64,000 nucleotides of DNA from JALYNX01 sp040902845 (GCA_040902845.1 JBBDWM010000034.1:186001-250000), one strand, 5' to 3'; positions 1 through 8,781 are shown, numbered from the stretch's first letter. Notes: generated from the letters alone by a model not told the origin. Numbers and translations: made by a program.

Positions 1-666
1 TCGCCGGGGGACTATCTGATAGGTAGCGCCGCCGGTGTGTCCGGAGCGTTCGGGCTCGTGCTGCTCTTCGCCGGGTTGGGTCGGGGGCACGCGGCTGCGG
101 TGGCTCCGGTGTCTGCTGCCCTTGCCGCGATCGTCCCTGTGGTTGGCGCCGTGATTGGGGGTGAACGGCCCTCGACTCTGGCGTGGATCGGTGTGGGTGT
201 GGCCGTTCCAGCCATCGTCCTCTGCGCATGGGTGGCCGATCCGGGAGACACACTCGGCGGCGGTGTTCTCTACGGGCTAGCGGCCGGGCTCGGTTTCGGC
301 GGATTTGCGGCAATCATCAGGTTTACCTCAACCGATTCCAACCTCCTGCCTTTGATCGCATCGCGTGGTGCCACGATGGTCATCGTCCTTTCTTTGACCG
401 CGGTGGGCGTGTGGAAGTTGGTGGGATTCAAGTCGCTGCCACGTCCGGTGGTCCTGGGTAGCGGACTTCTTGACGTCGCCGGGAATGTCACCCTGTTGCT
501 GGCGCTTCGCGCCGGTTCCGTGGCGGCGGCGGCCGTGGCGGCGTCCTTCTATCCGGTGGTCACGGTGACATTGGCCGGGTTCGTCAACTCGGAGCACCTA
601 CGCACCCGGCAGGCTCTGGGTCTCGGACTGGCACTCGCGGCGATGGTTGCAATCACCCTGGGATGA
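1..666 (+). CDS. EamA/DMT-family transporter, 5'-truncated by window edge
   Basis: The reading frame is open from the first base, so the gene starts upstream of the window; 221 C-terminal residues are visible. They form about seven hydrophobic helices separated by short loops, with the small-residue-rich helices typical of the drug/metabolite transporter (EamA) fold, which exports or imports small metabolites across the inner membrane. The terminal helices (LGLGLALAAMVAITLG) close the second EamA repeat. The stop codon at 664-666 directly abuts the stop of the convergent YdcZ-like gene at 667, so there is no room for a terminator. The substrate cannot be predicted. Family call is firm; the start is not visible. 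Confidence 0.8.
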   Translation, partial: SPGDYLIGSAAGVSGAFGLVLLFAGLGRGHAAAVAPVSAALAAIVPVVGAVIGGERPSTLAWIGVGVAVPAIVLCAWVADPGDTLGGGVLYGLAAGLGFGGFAAIIRFTSTDSNLLPLIASRGATMVIVLSLTAVGVWKLVGFKSLPRPVVLGSGLLDVAGNVTLLLALRAGSVAAAAVAASFYPVVTVTLAGFVNSEHLRTRQALGLGLALAAMVAITLG

Positions 667-1101
667 TTATCCCCTTACCACCAGCCAGGTCCCGAGGATC
701 ACCAAACCCATCCCTAGCGCCCGTGGGCCGTCCACCAGGCGCGCCTCAGCGAACCACCCCAGGTGCTCGATCGCGGCCCCGAGGATCAGGGTGGCCGCGG
801 TGAACAGGGTGAGGCCTGCGCCGAGACCGAGGCGGTCGACGGTGATTCCAAGGGCCGACACAATCACCAACCCCATCAGACCGGCAGTGAACACCCACCA
901 GGGAAGGCCCTTGAGCTCGCCCAAGCGGCCTCCGCGGAGGGCAAGCATGAGGAGCCCGACGGCGAGGCCTCCGCCTCCGTAGGTTACGAACGTCGAGGCG
1001 AGGGTGCCTACGCGTTGCTCCATCACTCCCAGAAACTGTGACTGCAGGGCGCCGGCCAACCCACCAACGGCCCCCACCAGGACAACAAAAATGAAACTCA
1101 T
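667..1101 (-). CDS. DMT family transporter, YdcZ-like (DUF606) half-size protein
   Basis: A 144-residue protein with five hydrophobic helices and the GGLAGALQSQ and TYGGGGLAVG glycine motifs of the YdcZ (DUF606) branch of the DMT superfamily. Members are half-size and act as homodimers or as pairs of adjacent half genes; only one half gene is present here. It is convergent with and exactly adjacent to the EamA gene. Start taken at the ATG complementary to 1099-1101. Role presumably small-molecule export; no substrate evidence. Confidence 0.75.
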   Translation of the reverse strand: MSFIFVVLVGAVGGLAGALQSQFLGVMEQRVGTLASTFVTYGGGGLAVGLLMLALRGGRLGELKGLPWWVFTAGLMGLVIVSALGITVDRLGLGAGLTLFTAATLILGAAIEHLGWFAEARLVDGPRALGMGLVILGTWLVVRG

Positions 1102-1171
1102 GATTGGCTAAGACTGGTCGGTTCACACGTGTCCTTGGTGGATCGGTGAGGCTCGGAGGCGACCCGATGGT

Positions 1172-1666
1172 TCATTCGAGGGGGATTTCCCACTCGTAGG
1201 AGAATTTGGCGACTCGGAGTATCAGTGAAGTCTCAACTCTGGTCACCCCCTGCATGTGACCCAGGCTCTGTGATACGAACTCGAGAAGATGCTCCTGGTC
1301 ATGAAAGAAGGCTTCGACGATCACGTCGTGGCGACCGGTGGCCATACCGACGTATCTCACCTCTGGGTGGGTCATCAACTCGGCGACTATCTCTTCCATC
1401 ATCGGGAGTGATACCGATATCCCGAGAATGGCCGACATGGTCATGCCCACCGCTCTCGGCGTGGGCACCGCCACGATGTTGATGAGGTCGTCCTCGATCA
1501 GTCGTGAGATCCGGTTCCTGACGGTGGCTTCGCTCACATTGAGCAATCGCGCCACTTCACGGTTCGAGGTGCGACCGTTCTTCTGGAGGATGGCCACGAT
1601 TCGACGGTCGATCTCGTCGAGACCTCCGCGTCGACCGACATTCCGCATCGGCTGCTGGCTACTCAT
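1172..1666 (-). CDS. Lrp/AsnC-family transcriptional regulator
   Basis: 164 residues: an N-terminal winged helix-turn-helix at roughly residues 15-65 (VARLLNVSEATVRNRISRL is the recognition region) followed by a RAM ligand-binding domain (ATGRHDVIVEAFFHD, EVRYVGM). Lrp/AsnC proteins are octameric/dimeric regulators that sense amino acids or related nitrogen compounds. It is divergent from the APC-permease operon and is the obvious candidate regulator of it. Repeats in the shared intergenic region (separate entry) lie close to its own start, consistent with autoregulation, as is usual for the family. Effector unknown. Confidence 0.9.
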   Translation of the reverse strand: MSSQQPMRNVGRRGGLDEIDRRIVAILQKNGRTSNREVARLLNVSEATVRNRISRLIEDDLINIVAVPTPRAVGMTMSAILGISVSLPMMEEIVAELMTHPEVRYVGMATGRHDVIVEAFFHDQEHLLEFVSQSLGHMQGVTRVETSLILRVAKFSYEWEIPLE

Positions 1667-1785
1667 AACGCACTATGCAAGCCCCCAGGGTTCGCATATG
1701 CAACAAATGAGGGGGTGATATTCACGACACGCGCCTCTTTTTGACCCCTACAGTGTCGACACGCGCAGTCTGTAAGGAGGTCGTC
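1667..1785. promoter_or_regulatory. Divergent promoter/operator region between Lrp-type regulator and permease operon
   Basis: The 119-bp intergenic region contains two direct copies of TATGCAA (1674-1680 and 1697-1703) spaced 23 bp apart, about two helical turns, the second inside a GCATATGC palindrome (1694-1701). The first copy overlaps a possible minus-strand -10 (CATAGT, complement of 1672-1677) of the regulator gene. In-phase repeats next to an Lrp/AsnC gene are what octameric Lrp-type binding would need. A strong ribosome binding site (AAGGAGG, 1774-1780) precedes the GTG at 1786. Confidence 0.5.
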
Positions 1786-3438
1786 GTGACAGAACCGGAC
1801 ACCACCGGCTCCCGCCCCGGTGTGTTTTCCAGACCCGCATCGGGCCTGATCCGGGTGGCTGGGTCGACCGACGTCTTCATCTTCAATGTCGGGCTGGTCT
1901 CGATCGGCATCGCGATCGCATTCAACCAGTTGTACGGTCCGAGTCTCTACCCGGGCTCCGCTCCCTGGATCTCGACCCTGCTGGCCGTTGCCGGGATGCT
2001 GTTCGTAGCCATGACGTTCTATTCGTGGTCGATCACGTTCCCGAGGTCGGGTGGAGTGTACGTATCACTGTCGCGTTCGGTGAGCCCGGGCGTCGGGTTC
2101 GTGCTTTCTCTCATAGAGACCATGATCCTGATGTATTACGCGGCGTTAGCGTCTGCCCTGATCGCCACCGTTGGCCTTTCTTCGTTCTTCGGGACGGTTG
2201 GCTTCATCGGTGAGAGTGACATGCTCATTTCGTGGGCAACGTGGACGTCGTCACCGCAGGGAATCTTCTGGATCGGGACCGGGGTGCTGGTTCTTGCAGG
2301 CATCCTCCTTACGCTGGGAACCCGTCGCTACTTCGCGGTGCAGAAGGTGCTGTTCGCCGTGGCGGTCATAGGCACCCTGGTCATCATTGGGGTGTTGCTC
2401 TTTGGTGACACAGCCACCTTCTTCTCCAATTTCGAGAGGTTCACCGGCCTGACCGAACAGCAGGTGATTTCTGGAGCAGCGGAACTGGGCTGGGCATCGG
2501 CGCCAATCAGCTTTAGCGCTTCGTGGGCTTTTCTCGTTTGGCCCCTCCTTCCCCTCCTTGGGGCGGTGCAATCGGTCGGCATAGGCGGGGAGATCAAATC
2601 GGTCCGGCGCAGCCAGATGTATGGAATGCTCGGTGCGCTCATCAGCACGGGCCTAGTCATCGCATTGGTCGACATCCTGGCCACCAGGGTCTTCGGATAC
2701 GACTTCCAGGGAGCAATCGGATTCAATTCGATCGTTGGGCTCGTCGATCCTTCGACGAATGCCTGGGCTCTGTCGACTGAATCGTCGATCGGGGCCAGTC
2801 CTTGGTTCACGGTCTTGGTGGGAATCCTGGCTGACAATCTGCTCATAGTGGTCATCGTGATGGCGACCTTCGTTGCCTGGATCTGGTTCTGGGTGCCGGC
2901 CGAGATCGCATACACGACGAGAACGATGATCGCCTGGTCGTTCGACAGAATTGCCCCCGACCGACTCGGCGCGGTGAGCGAGCGCTACAACACCCCGACC
3001 ATGGCGATCTGGCTGTCGACAGCAGGTTCCATCGTCTTCATGTGGTTCATCGCCTTTCAGGCGATCGCCTTGCTCACATTGATCGAGGCTCTGACGATCG
3101 TCTGGGGCACGGCCATGGTTGCGGCGATCGTGTTCCCCAAGACCCGTCCCAACCTCTTCAAAGCCTCACCGGCCTCTGAACAACGCCTGTTTGGTATTCC
3201 TCTGATGACGATCTCGGGGACGGTGGCGGCTGTCTTCATGCTCGTTGTCCTGATCATGTTGTGGGTCGATCCCAATGCCGCCGGACCCCTGTTCTCATCG
3301 GAGACGATTCGGGGCGAGTTCTGGCTGCTCGTAGGCGTGGTCGTGTTTGGCATCGTGTGGTATCTAGGGGCGAAGGCCTACCGCCGCAGGCAAGGCATCG
3401 ATATCTCATTGGCGTTCAAGCAGATTCCTATCGAGTGA
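1786..3438 (+). CDS. APC-superfamily amino acid/amine permease
   Basis: 550 residues with about 12-13 membrane helices and the first-helix motif GSTDVFIFNVGLVSIGIAI plus the SGGVYVSLSRSVSPGVGF motif of the amino acid-polyamine-organocation superfamily. It imports an amino acid, amine or other nitrogen compound. GTG 1786 was chosen over the upstream in-frame TTG (1741) because AAGGAGG sits 5 nt before it. First gene of the presumed operon that includes the glutamine-synthetase-like ligase, DUF1116 protein and acetamidase, so its substrate is probably the compound they process. Its stop overlaps the GTG of the next gene (GTGA). Confidence 0.88.
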   Translation: MTEPDTTGSRPGVFSRPASGLIRVAGSTDVFIFNVGLVSIGIAIAFNQLYGPSLYPGSAPWISTLLAVAGMLFVAMTFYSWSITFPRSGGVYVSLSRSVSPGVGFVLSLIETMILMYYAALASALIATVGLSSFFGTVGFIGESDMLISWATWTSSPQGIFWIGTGVLVLAGILLTLGTRRYFAVQKVLFAVAVIGTLVIIGVLLFGDTATFFSNFERFTGLTEQQVISGAAELGWASAPISFSASWAFLVWPLLPLLGAVQSVGIGGEIKSVRRSQMYGMLGALISTGLVIALVDILATRVFGYDFQGAIGFNSIVGLVDPSTNAWALSTESSIGASPWFTVLVGILADNLLIVVIVMATFVAWIWFWVPAEIAYTTRTMIAWSFDRIAPDRLGAVSERYNTPTMAIWLSTAGSIVFMWFIAFQAIALLTLIEALTIVWGTAMVAAIVFPKTRPNLFKASPASEQRLFGIPLMTISGTVAAVFMLVVLIMLWVDPNAAGPLFSSETIRGEFWLLVGVVVFGIVWYLGAKAYRRRQGIDISLAFKQIPIE

Positions 3439-4172
3439 ACGGGCTTGAGAAGCTGAGCGCGGAGGCAGCTCGCCTGATCGACGACGCCTCTCGAGTCGGC
3501 CTTGTGCTGAGAGCCCTCGGTTCTGTCGGCGTTCGTTTGCATTGCCAGACCAGTTCGATCGAGATGGATCAACGTGATCGGTACCCCAAGGACATCGACT
3601 TGATCACGCGAAAGGATGACCGGCGCGGTTTGAGGCAGTTCCTCGAGGGGGAAGGATACGCGGTCGATCGAAACATGCTCGTCGCGATGGAGGGTACGAG
3701 GTATCTGTTCCGCAACCCCGAGAAGGAAGTCGACATCGATGTGTGGGTGGACATCCTCGATCTGTGTCATCGACTCGATGTGACTCATCGGATGGGTGAG
3801 GGGCCAAGCCTGTCCATCGAGGATCTGATTCTCTCCAAGCTCCAGATTGTCGAGCTGACCGAAAACGACACCCACGACCTGGCTGCCATGCTCTCAGCTC
3901 ATGAGACGAAAGAGACCGACTCCGATGCCGAGGTGATAGATCTTTCCTACCTCACCAGCGTGTTGTCCAACGACTGGGGGTTCTGGCGGACCGCCACCGG
4001 CAACCTGATGAGGATCATGCCCGAACTCGGTCCGGTCGCTCACGAACGGGCGGCGGAGATCCTGAACCGGGTCGAGGACGCTCCAAAAGGGGTCAAATGG
4101 AAGCTTCGGGCGAAGGTAGGGGAGCGTGTCCAATGGTGGCAGGATGTTGATATCCCAAGGGATACCTACTGA
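3435..4172 (+). CDS. Nucleotidyltransferase-fold protein (uncharacterised)
   Basis: 245 residues. The N-terminal half has a nucleotidyltransferase-like acidic pattern: KDIDLITRKDD near residue 55 and VDIDVWVD near residue 98, i.e. two carboxylates on one strand and a third on a later strand, as in AbiEii/DUF6036-like enzymes. The C-terminal half is helical and ends WWQDVDIPRDTY. GTG 3435 was chosen because it overlaps the permease stop (GTGA); the open frame upstream lies inside the permease. The ATG of the metallophosphoesterase overlaps its stop (TGATG), so the pair is translationally coupled. Known relatives modify nucleic acids or proteins; the substrate here is unknown. Covalent control of the neighbouring glutamine-synthetase-like enzyme is one speculative possibility. 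Confidence 0.62.
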   Translation: MNGLEKLSAEAARLIDDASRVGLVLRALGSVGVRLHCQTSSIEMDQRDRYPKDIDLITRKDDRRGLRQFLEGEGYAVDRNMLVAMEGTRYLFRNPEKEVDIDVWVDILDLCHRLDVTHRMGEGPSLSIEDLILSKLQIVELTENDTHDLAAMLSAHETKETDSDAEVIDLSYLTSVLSNDWGFWRTATGNLMRIMPELGPVAHERAAEILNRVEDAPKGVKWKLRAKVGERVQWWQDVDIPRDTY

Positions 4173-5161
4173 TGGCGCTGCTTAAGCGATCCCAAGGGGC
4201 CCGACCAGAAGGCGTGAATCTGTTCTTCGCCAGTGACATCCACGGGTCCGATGTCTGTTGGCGCAAGTTCATCGCGGCGGCCAGATTCTACGAGGCCGAC
4301 ACTCTGATCCTAGGTGGCGACTTCACGGGCAAATTGGTGGTCCCGGTAGTCGACCAGGGGGGTGGTCGATTCCAGGCCCATTTCCTGGGAAAGGACCATG
4401 AGTTGGTTCGCGACGATCTTCCCGAATTCAATCGTCGGATTGCTGACGCCGGTTTCTATTCGGTTGAGATGGGGCCGGACCGCTTGAGCGAGCTGGAGAG
4501 CGATCCAGAAGGGATCACGTCGATCTTCGAAGAGCTCATGACATCCCGGCTGATCGAATGGATAGCCCTTGCGCGAGAGCGATTGGCAGGGACCGGGGTT
4601 CGAGTCCTCACCGCCCCGGCTAACGATGATCCCTACTTCATCGATGGTGTAATCGCATCGCACGGGGGCGACGTATTCGTCAACGTCGAGGATCAGGTCG
4701 TCGAGCTCGCTCCGGGACACGAGATGATCTCTAGTGGTTACACCAACCGCACTCCCTGGGATACCCCGCGGGAATTCGACGAGGACGAGATCAAGGCTCA
4801 TGTCGATCAGATGGTGACACGCCTTTCCGACGTCGAGTCGGCAGTTTTCAATCTTCATCCCCCGCCCTTCGGCACGAATCTCGATCCCGCACCGAAGTTG
4901 AACGACGACCTTGAGGTGGTGACCTCGACGGGAGCAACCGTCATGGAGCACGTCGGCTCGAAGGCTGTGCTTGCGGCCATCACAGAGCACCAGCCGTTGA
5001 TCAGTCTCCACGGCCACATCCACGAGTCGGCAGGACAGGTGCGAATTGGCCGCACGATTGCGATCAATCCGGGTTCGGAGTATGGCGAGGGGATTCTCAA
5101 GGGCGCTTTGGTTCGGATCGGGGGCGGTCGGGTCCACAGCTACCAGGCGACATCAGGATGA
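4172..5161 (+). CDS. Calcineurin-like metallophosphoesterase
   Basis: 329 residues with the full ordered motif set of the metallophosphoesterase fold: SDIHG near residue 22 (D-x-H), LGGDFTG near 48 (GD), an ANDDP variant of GNHD near 150, NLHPPPFG near 228 and LHGHIHES near 276 (GHxH). These coordinate two metal ions and cleave phosphoesters. A long insert between the GD and NDD motifs probably sets specificity. Its start overlaps the nucleotidyltransferase stop and it ends 18 bp before the ligase gene. Given the partner, it may reverse a nucleotidyl or phosphoryl modification; that is inference. Confidence 0.8.
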   Translation: MALLKRSQGARPEGVNLFFASDIHGSDVCWRKFIAAARFYEADTLILGGDFTGKLVVPVVDQGGGRFQAHFLGKDHELVRDDLPEFNRRIADAGFYSVEMGPDRLSELESDPEGITSIFEELMTSRLIEWIALARERLAGTGVRVLTAPANDDPYFIDGVIASHGGDVFVNVEDQVVELAPGHEMISSGYTNRTPWDTPREFDEDEIKAHVDQMVTRLSDVESAVFNLHPPPFGTNLDPAPKLNDDLEVVTSTGATVMEHVGSKAVLAAITEHQPLISLHGHIHESAGQVRIGRTIAINPGSEYGEGILKGALVRIGGGRVHSYQATSG

Positions 5162-5179
5162 CAGGAGGTCAATCTGCGG

Positions 5180-6544
5180 ATGACAGATCACTTTGACTAT
5201 CAGGCGCTTTCCGCCGAGCTCGCAGGGAAAGGAGTCCAGGTCCTTTTTGGGTGTTATGTGGACGTCCATGGGGTGCCCAAAGCCAAAGCGGTGCCCATCG
5301 CAAAACTTGAGCAATGGGCCAAAGGGTCCGAGCTCTATACGGTCGGCGCGCTCGAAGGAATGGGCCCGCTCGGGCCCAATGAAGACGAGTGTGTGTCACT
5401 TCCCGATCTCGGTGCACTGACTCAGCTCCCTTGGGAACCGAGATATGCGGTGGCGCCAGCGGACCTCAACTTCCACGGCAGACCATACACCCACGACAGT
5501 CGGGCGATGTTGAAACGCCAGGTGGAGCGTGCCGCGGAAATGGGATACACGGTCAACGTCGGCATCGAACCCGAGGTATATGTCCTCCGGGAGACCGAAG
5601 ACGGTTTCGAACCCTTTATCGCGGAGGACCTCGACAACGTGCCCACCTACGGGTACGACCTTGAGGCGACGATCCTCGCCGAGCCGTACCTCGAGCCCAT
5701 GGTCAGATACATGACCGAGCTCGACTGGGGGGTGTACTCCTTCGATCATGAAGGGGGCGACGGTCAATACGAGTTCGACTTCGGCTACACCGATGCCCTC
5801 GGAATGGCCGATCGGATGATCATCTTCAGGCTGATGGCGAAGGCCGTGGCCCGCCAGCTCGGTTGTATCGCCAGCTTCATGCCCAAGCCATATTCAACGG
5901 CCTTTGGATCCGGCGCCCACATCAACATCTCGATCGCGGATTCCGGGACGGGTAAGAACCTGTTCGAAGGCGAAGGGGAGCTAGGACACGTGGCCGGATA
6001 CTCAGACCTTGCCCTCGCCTTCACCGCCGGTGTGCTCAAACACGGCAACGGGCTCAGTGCGGTGCTCTGCCCGACGGTCAATTCCTACAAGCGACTCCTG
6101 CCCCGCGGGTTGATGAACGAGATTTCCTGGGCACCCGTTTACCGAGCGTACGGGAGCAACAACCGCACGCTCATGGCGCGGTTACCGGTCAACAGAAGGT
6201 GTCTCGAGGTCCGCACGGCAGACAGTGCATGCAACCTCTATCAGGGATTGGCGGTGACGATTGCCGCCGGGCTCGAAGGCATCGAGGAGGGTCTCGATCC
6301 AGGTCCGGCGATCAATGTCGACACTTATCAGACGCCCCTCGATGAGCTGATCGCCCTTGGTGTCCACCGGCTGCCGCCCAATCTCGGGGATGCACTCGAC
6401 GCCTTCGCCGCGGACTCGCTCATGGAGGAAACATTCGGCAAGGAGTTCCATGCGGACTACCAGTCATACAAGAGGTTGGAGTGGGATGAGTACAACACGG
6501 TGGTCGACCAGTGGGAGATCAAGAAGTATCTGAAGCTGTGGTGA
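5180..6544 (+). CDS. Glutamine synthetase-like gamma-glutamyl ligase (type III/GlnT or GMAS-like)
   Basis: 454 residues with a beta-Grasp N-domain (VLFGCYVDVHGVPKAKAVP) and GS catalytic domain: GIEPEVYVL near 128 (metal glutamate), MPKPYSTAFGSGAHINIS near 235-250 (ATP/metal site), NSYKRLLP near 297, and NRTLMARLPVNRRCLEVR near 330-345. These enzymes ATP-dependently join glutamate to ammonia or an amine (glutamine, gamma-glutamylmethylamide, gamma-glutamylpolyamine). The usual second His of HxHxS is Asn here. Tyr383 lies in a D-T-Y-Q-x-P context resembling the loop that carries the adenylylated Tyr of type I GS. RBS AGGAGGT at 5163-5169. Context suggests an imported amine rather than housekeeping ammonia assimilation, but specificity is not readable. 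Confidence 0.85.
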   Translation: MTDHFDYQALSAELAGKGVQVLFGCYVDVHGVPKAKAVPIAKLEQWAKGSELYTVGALEGMGPLGPNEDECVSLPDLGALTQLPWEPRYAVAPADLNFHGRPYTHDSRAMLKRQVERAAEMGYTVNVGIEPEVYVLRETEDGFEPFIAEDLDNVPTYGYDLEATILAEPYLEPMVRYMTELDWGVYSFDHEGGDGQYEFDFGYTDALGMADRMIIFRLMAKAVARQLGCIASFMPKPYSTAFGSGAHINISIADSGTGKNLFEGEGELGHVAGYSDLALAFTAGVLKHGNGLSAVLCPTVNSYKRLLPRGLMNEISWAPVYRAYGSNNRTLMARLPVNRRCLEVRTADSACNLYQGLAVTIAAGLEGIEEGLDPGPAINVDTYQTPLDELIALGVHRLPPNLGDALDAFAADSLMEETFGKEFHADYQSYKRLEWDEYNTVVDQWEIKKYLKLW

Positions 6545-6555
6545 AAGGAGGGGCG

Positions 6556-7809
6556 ATGATCGATCATCTACGGCGAAACGACGCAAATCAGGAGGCGCTT
6601 CGACGTCTCACCGAAGCCGACCCGATACTGGTCGACGTCAGAGCGGCGGTGGAGGTAGTGCCGGGCATGACCCCGACCACAATCCTCACCTCAGGCCCTC
6701 CCCATCCCTGGGAGGCCTATTATGGACCGCAGCGAAACGCTCTCATCTACGGGGCGATGTATGAGGGCCTGGCCAAGGACGAATCCGAAGCCGAGGCACT
6801 GCTCGCCGCCGGAGATATCAAGATCGAACCTTGCCACCATCACGGATGTGTCGGTTCGGTGGCCGGCATCTACACGGCCTCAATGCCGGTGTTCGTCGTT
6901 CAAAACCGGGCCGGAAGCAATATCGGTTTCTGCAATTTCTACGAAGGCGAATCGCGTCGTCGTCTGAACTATGGGGCGTACGGCGACGACGTCAAGGAGC
7001 GGCTCGACTTCGTCCACGGCGTCGTGGCACCAGTGATCCGGGAGGCGGTGCTGGCCTCCGGTGGGATCGCCCTGAAACCGATGATGTCGCGGGCCTTGCG
7101 GATGGGCGACGAGTTGCACAGCCGGAATACTGCCGGGACGATGCTGTTCGCCCGGGCATTATTCCCACATCTTCTCCAGCCCGTCGACGTGAGCGCCGAT
7201 GCAGTGCGCACGACGCTCGCCTTTCTCGATGAGAACGATTACTTCTTCCTCCGTCTGTCCATGGCTGCATCCAAGGTCGCTGTTGATGCGGCGAAGGGCG
7301 TTGAGGCTTCGAGCCTGGTCAACACCATGAGCATTTCGTGCAATGGCTATGGGATTCGAGTCTCAGGCCTTGGTGACGAATGGTTTGTGGGCCCCGAACC
7401 CACTGTGCAAGGCCACTTTTTCGAAGGGTTCACCGCGGAGGACCTGGTGTGGATGGGTGGGGAGAGCCATGTGACCGAGACTGCCGGTCTCGGTGGCTTT
7501 GCCCAGGCTTGCGCATTCCCGCTCCAGAAGTATCAGGGTGGCACGCCCGAGGCCATGATCAAGAGCAACCTCGAAATGTACGAGATCACGGTCGGTGAGC
7601 ACCCCGACTTCTTCATTCCGTATTTCGAGTTTCGTGGAACCCCAACCGGGATCGACATCTTCAAGGTCGTGGAAACCGGGATCACTCCGGTGATCGACGG
7701 CGGTCTTGGAGGTCGGGACGGTGGGCAGATCGGGGCTGGAGTCTTGCGCGCCCCGATCGAGTGTTTCGAGATGGCAGTCGCGGCATACGAATCTCGCTAT
7801 GGGTCCTGA
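6556..7809 (+). CDS. DUF1116 protein (AllG/YlbE-like, oxamate carbamoyltransferase subunit family)
   Basis: 417 residues, close to the family's usual ~420. Landmarks: VDVRAAVEVVPGMTPTTILT near the N-terminus, a Cys/His cluster CHHHGC near residue 93, and SISCNGYGIRVSG near 257. In E. coli the DUF1116 protein AllG (YlbE) works with AllF (FdrA) and AllH (YlbF) as oxamate carbamoyltransferase in allantoin catabolism; no AllF or AllH homologue is seen here, so the same reaction cannot be assumed. ATG 6556 was chosen because AAAGGAGG (6544-6551) precedes it; the longer open frame runs into the ligase gene. It overlaps the acetamidase gene by 11 bp, implying coupled translation. Confidence 0.8.
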   Translation: MIDHLRRNDANQEALRRLTEADPILVDVRAAVEVVPGMTPTTILTSGPPHPWEAYYGPQRNALIYGAMYEGLAKDESEAEALLAAGDIKIEPCHHHGCVGSVAGIYTASMPVFVVQNRAGSNIGFCNFYEGESRRRLNYGAYGDDVKERLDFVHGVVAPVIREAVLASGGIALKPMMSRALRMGDELHSRNTAGTMLFARALFPHLLQPVDVSADAVRTTLAFLDENDYFFLRLSMAASKVAVDAAKGVEASSLVNTMSISCNGYGIRVSGLGDEWFVGPEPTVQGHFFEGFTAEDLVWMGGESHVTETAGLGGFAQACAFPLQKYQGGTPEAMIKSNLEMYEITVGEHPDFFIPYFEFRGTPTGIDIFKVVETGITPVIDGGLGGRDGGQIGAGVLRAPIECFEMAVAAYESRYGS

Positions 7810-8755
7810 CCGAATCTTCGATCGCGATCAGACAACCCTCTTTTTTGACCCTGATGCGGAGCCAATTGCCGAGATCGGAGACGGCGAACGGATCGTTGTC
7901 CGAACGGCGGACTCGATCTGTGGTCTTTGGCGGCAGATGCCTCCGAACGGCCTCCACATAGAGGATGTAGTGCAGCGACTTGGGGGCGCATGTCCGTTGA
8001 CGGGGCCTTTCGCGGTAGTCGGATCGAAGCGGGGCCAGGTGATCGAGGTTGAGATCCAGCGGGTCGACCCCGACCCGGCCAGCGGAACGGGATGGAACGG
8101 TGTTTTTCACGGTTTTGGGGCTCTCTCGACCGACACCTATGGGCTGCAATCGTCGGTCGGCTCCGAGGTCAGGGAGATTCCCTACCGCGATGGAGTCGCC
8201 GAACTGGAGATGGCGGGTCGCAAGATTTCGATCCCGATGCATCCATTCCTGGGAACCATCGGAGTTGCTCCACCGAGGGAGCGGCGCATGAGTTTCAGTC
8301 AAGGGCCCGATTACCTCGGGGATGTCGACCAGCCCGGGATCACAGCCGGAGCCACCGTGGTCCTTCCCGTAAACGTGGATGGTGCCCTCCTCGCGCTAGG
8401 TGACGCCCATGGGGCGCAGGGCGACGGGGAGATCACAGGCGTCGCCCTGGAGATCGAGGCCGAGGTCGAGTTGACAGTCCGCGTTTCCGACGCCGATCAG
8501 GTTGGGTTCGTCGCTCTGCCGCAACTCAACACGCCACACTCGATCGGTTCCATCGCGGGATTCCATGGGGTGAATCTGGGAGATTGCGCCAGAGCCGCCT
8601 ACACCGATCTCGCACGAAGGCTGGTTCGTAGTCACGGATTGTCCCAGCTCGAGGCCTATGAGCTGTTGGGCCAGGTAGGGAGACTCCAGGTAGGGAATAT
8701 GATCGACCCGTTCTATTCGGTTACAGCTTCGGTGGCGAGGGTCTATTGCGACTGA
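7799..8755 (+). CDS. Acetamidase/formamidase family amidohydrolase
   Basis: 318 residues matching the FmdA/AmdA family: PMHPFLGTIGVAPP near residue 147, a GGN-like variant DYLGDVDQPGITAGATVVLPV near 175-195, LGDAHGAQGDGEITGVALE near 199-217, and the C-terminal helix QVGRLQVGNMIDPFYSV. The family hydrolyses formamide, acetamide or related amides, releasing ammonia. ATG 7799 was chosen because it overlaps the DUF1116 stop by 11 bp; the longer open frame starts inside DUF1116. Last gene of the operon; ammonia release followed by capture by the ligase upstream is a reasonable pathway idea but unproven. Confidence 0.88.
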   Translation: MGPDRIFDRDQTTLFFDPDAEPIAEIGDGERIVVRTADSICGLWRQMPPNGLHIEDVVQRLGGACPLTGPFAVVGSKRGQVIEVEIQRVDPDPASGTGWNGVFHGFGALSTDTYGLQSSVGSEVREIPYRDGVAELEMAGRKISIPMHPFLGTIGVAPPRERRMSFSQGPDYLGDVDQPGITAGATVVLPVNVDGALLALGDAHGAQGDGEITGVALEIEAEVELTVRVSDADQVGFVALPQLNTPHSIGSIAGFHGVNLGDCARAAYTDLARRLVRSHGLSQLEAYELLGQVGRLQVGNMIDPFYSVTASVARVYCD

Positions 8756-8781
8756 GTCTTGCACTCTGGCGTTAGGCGGAC

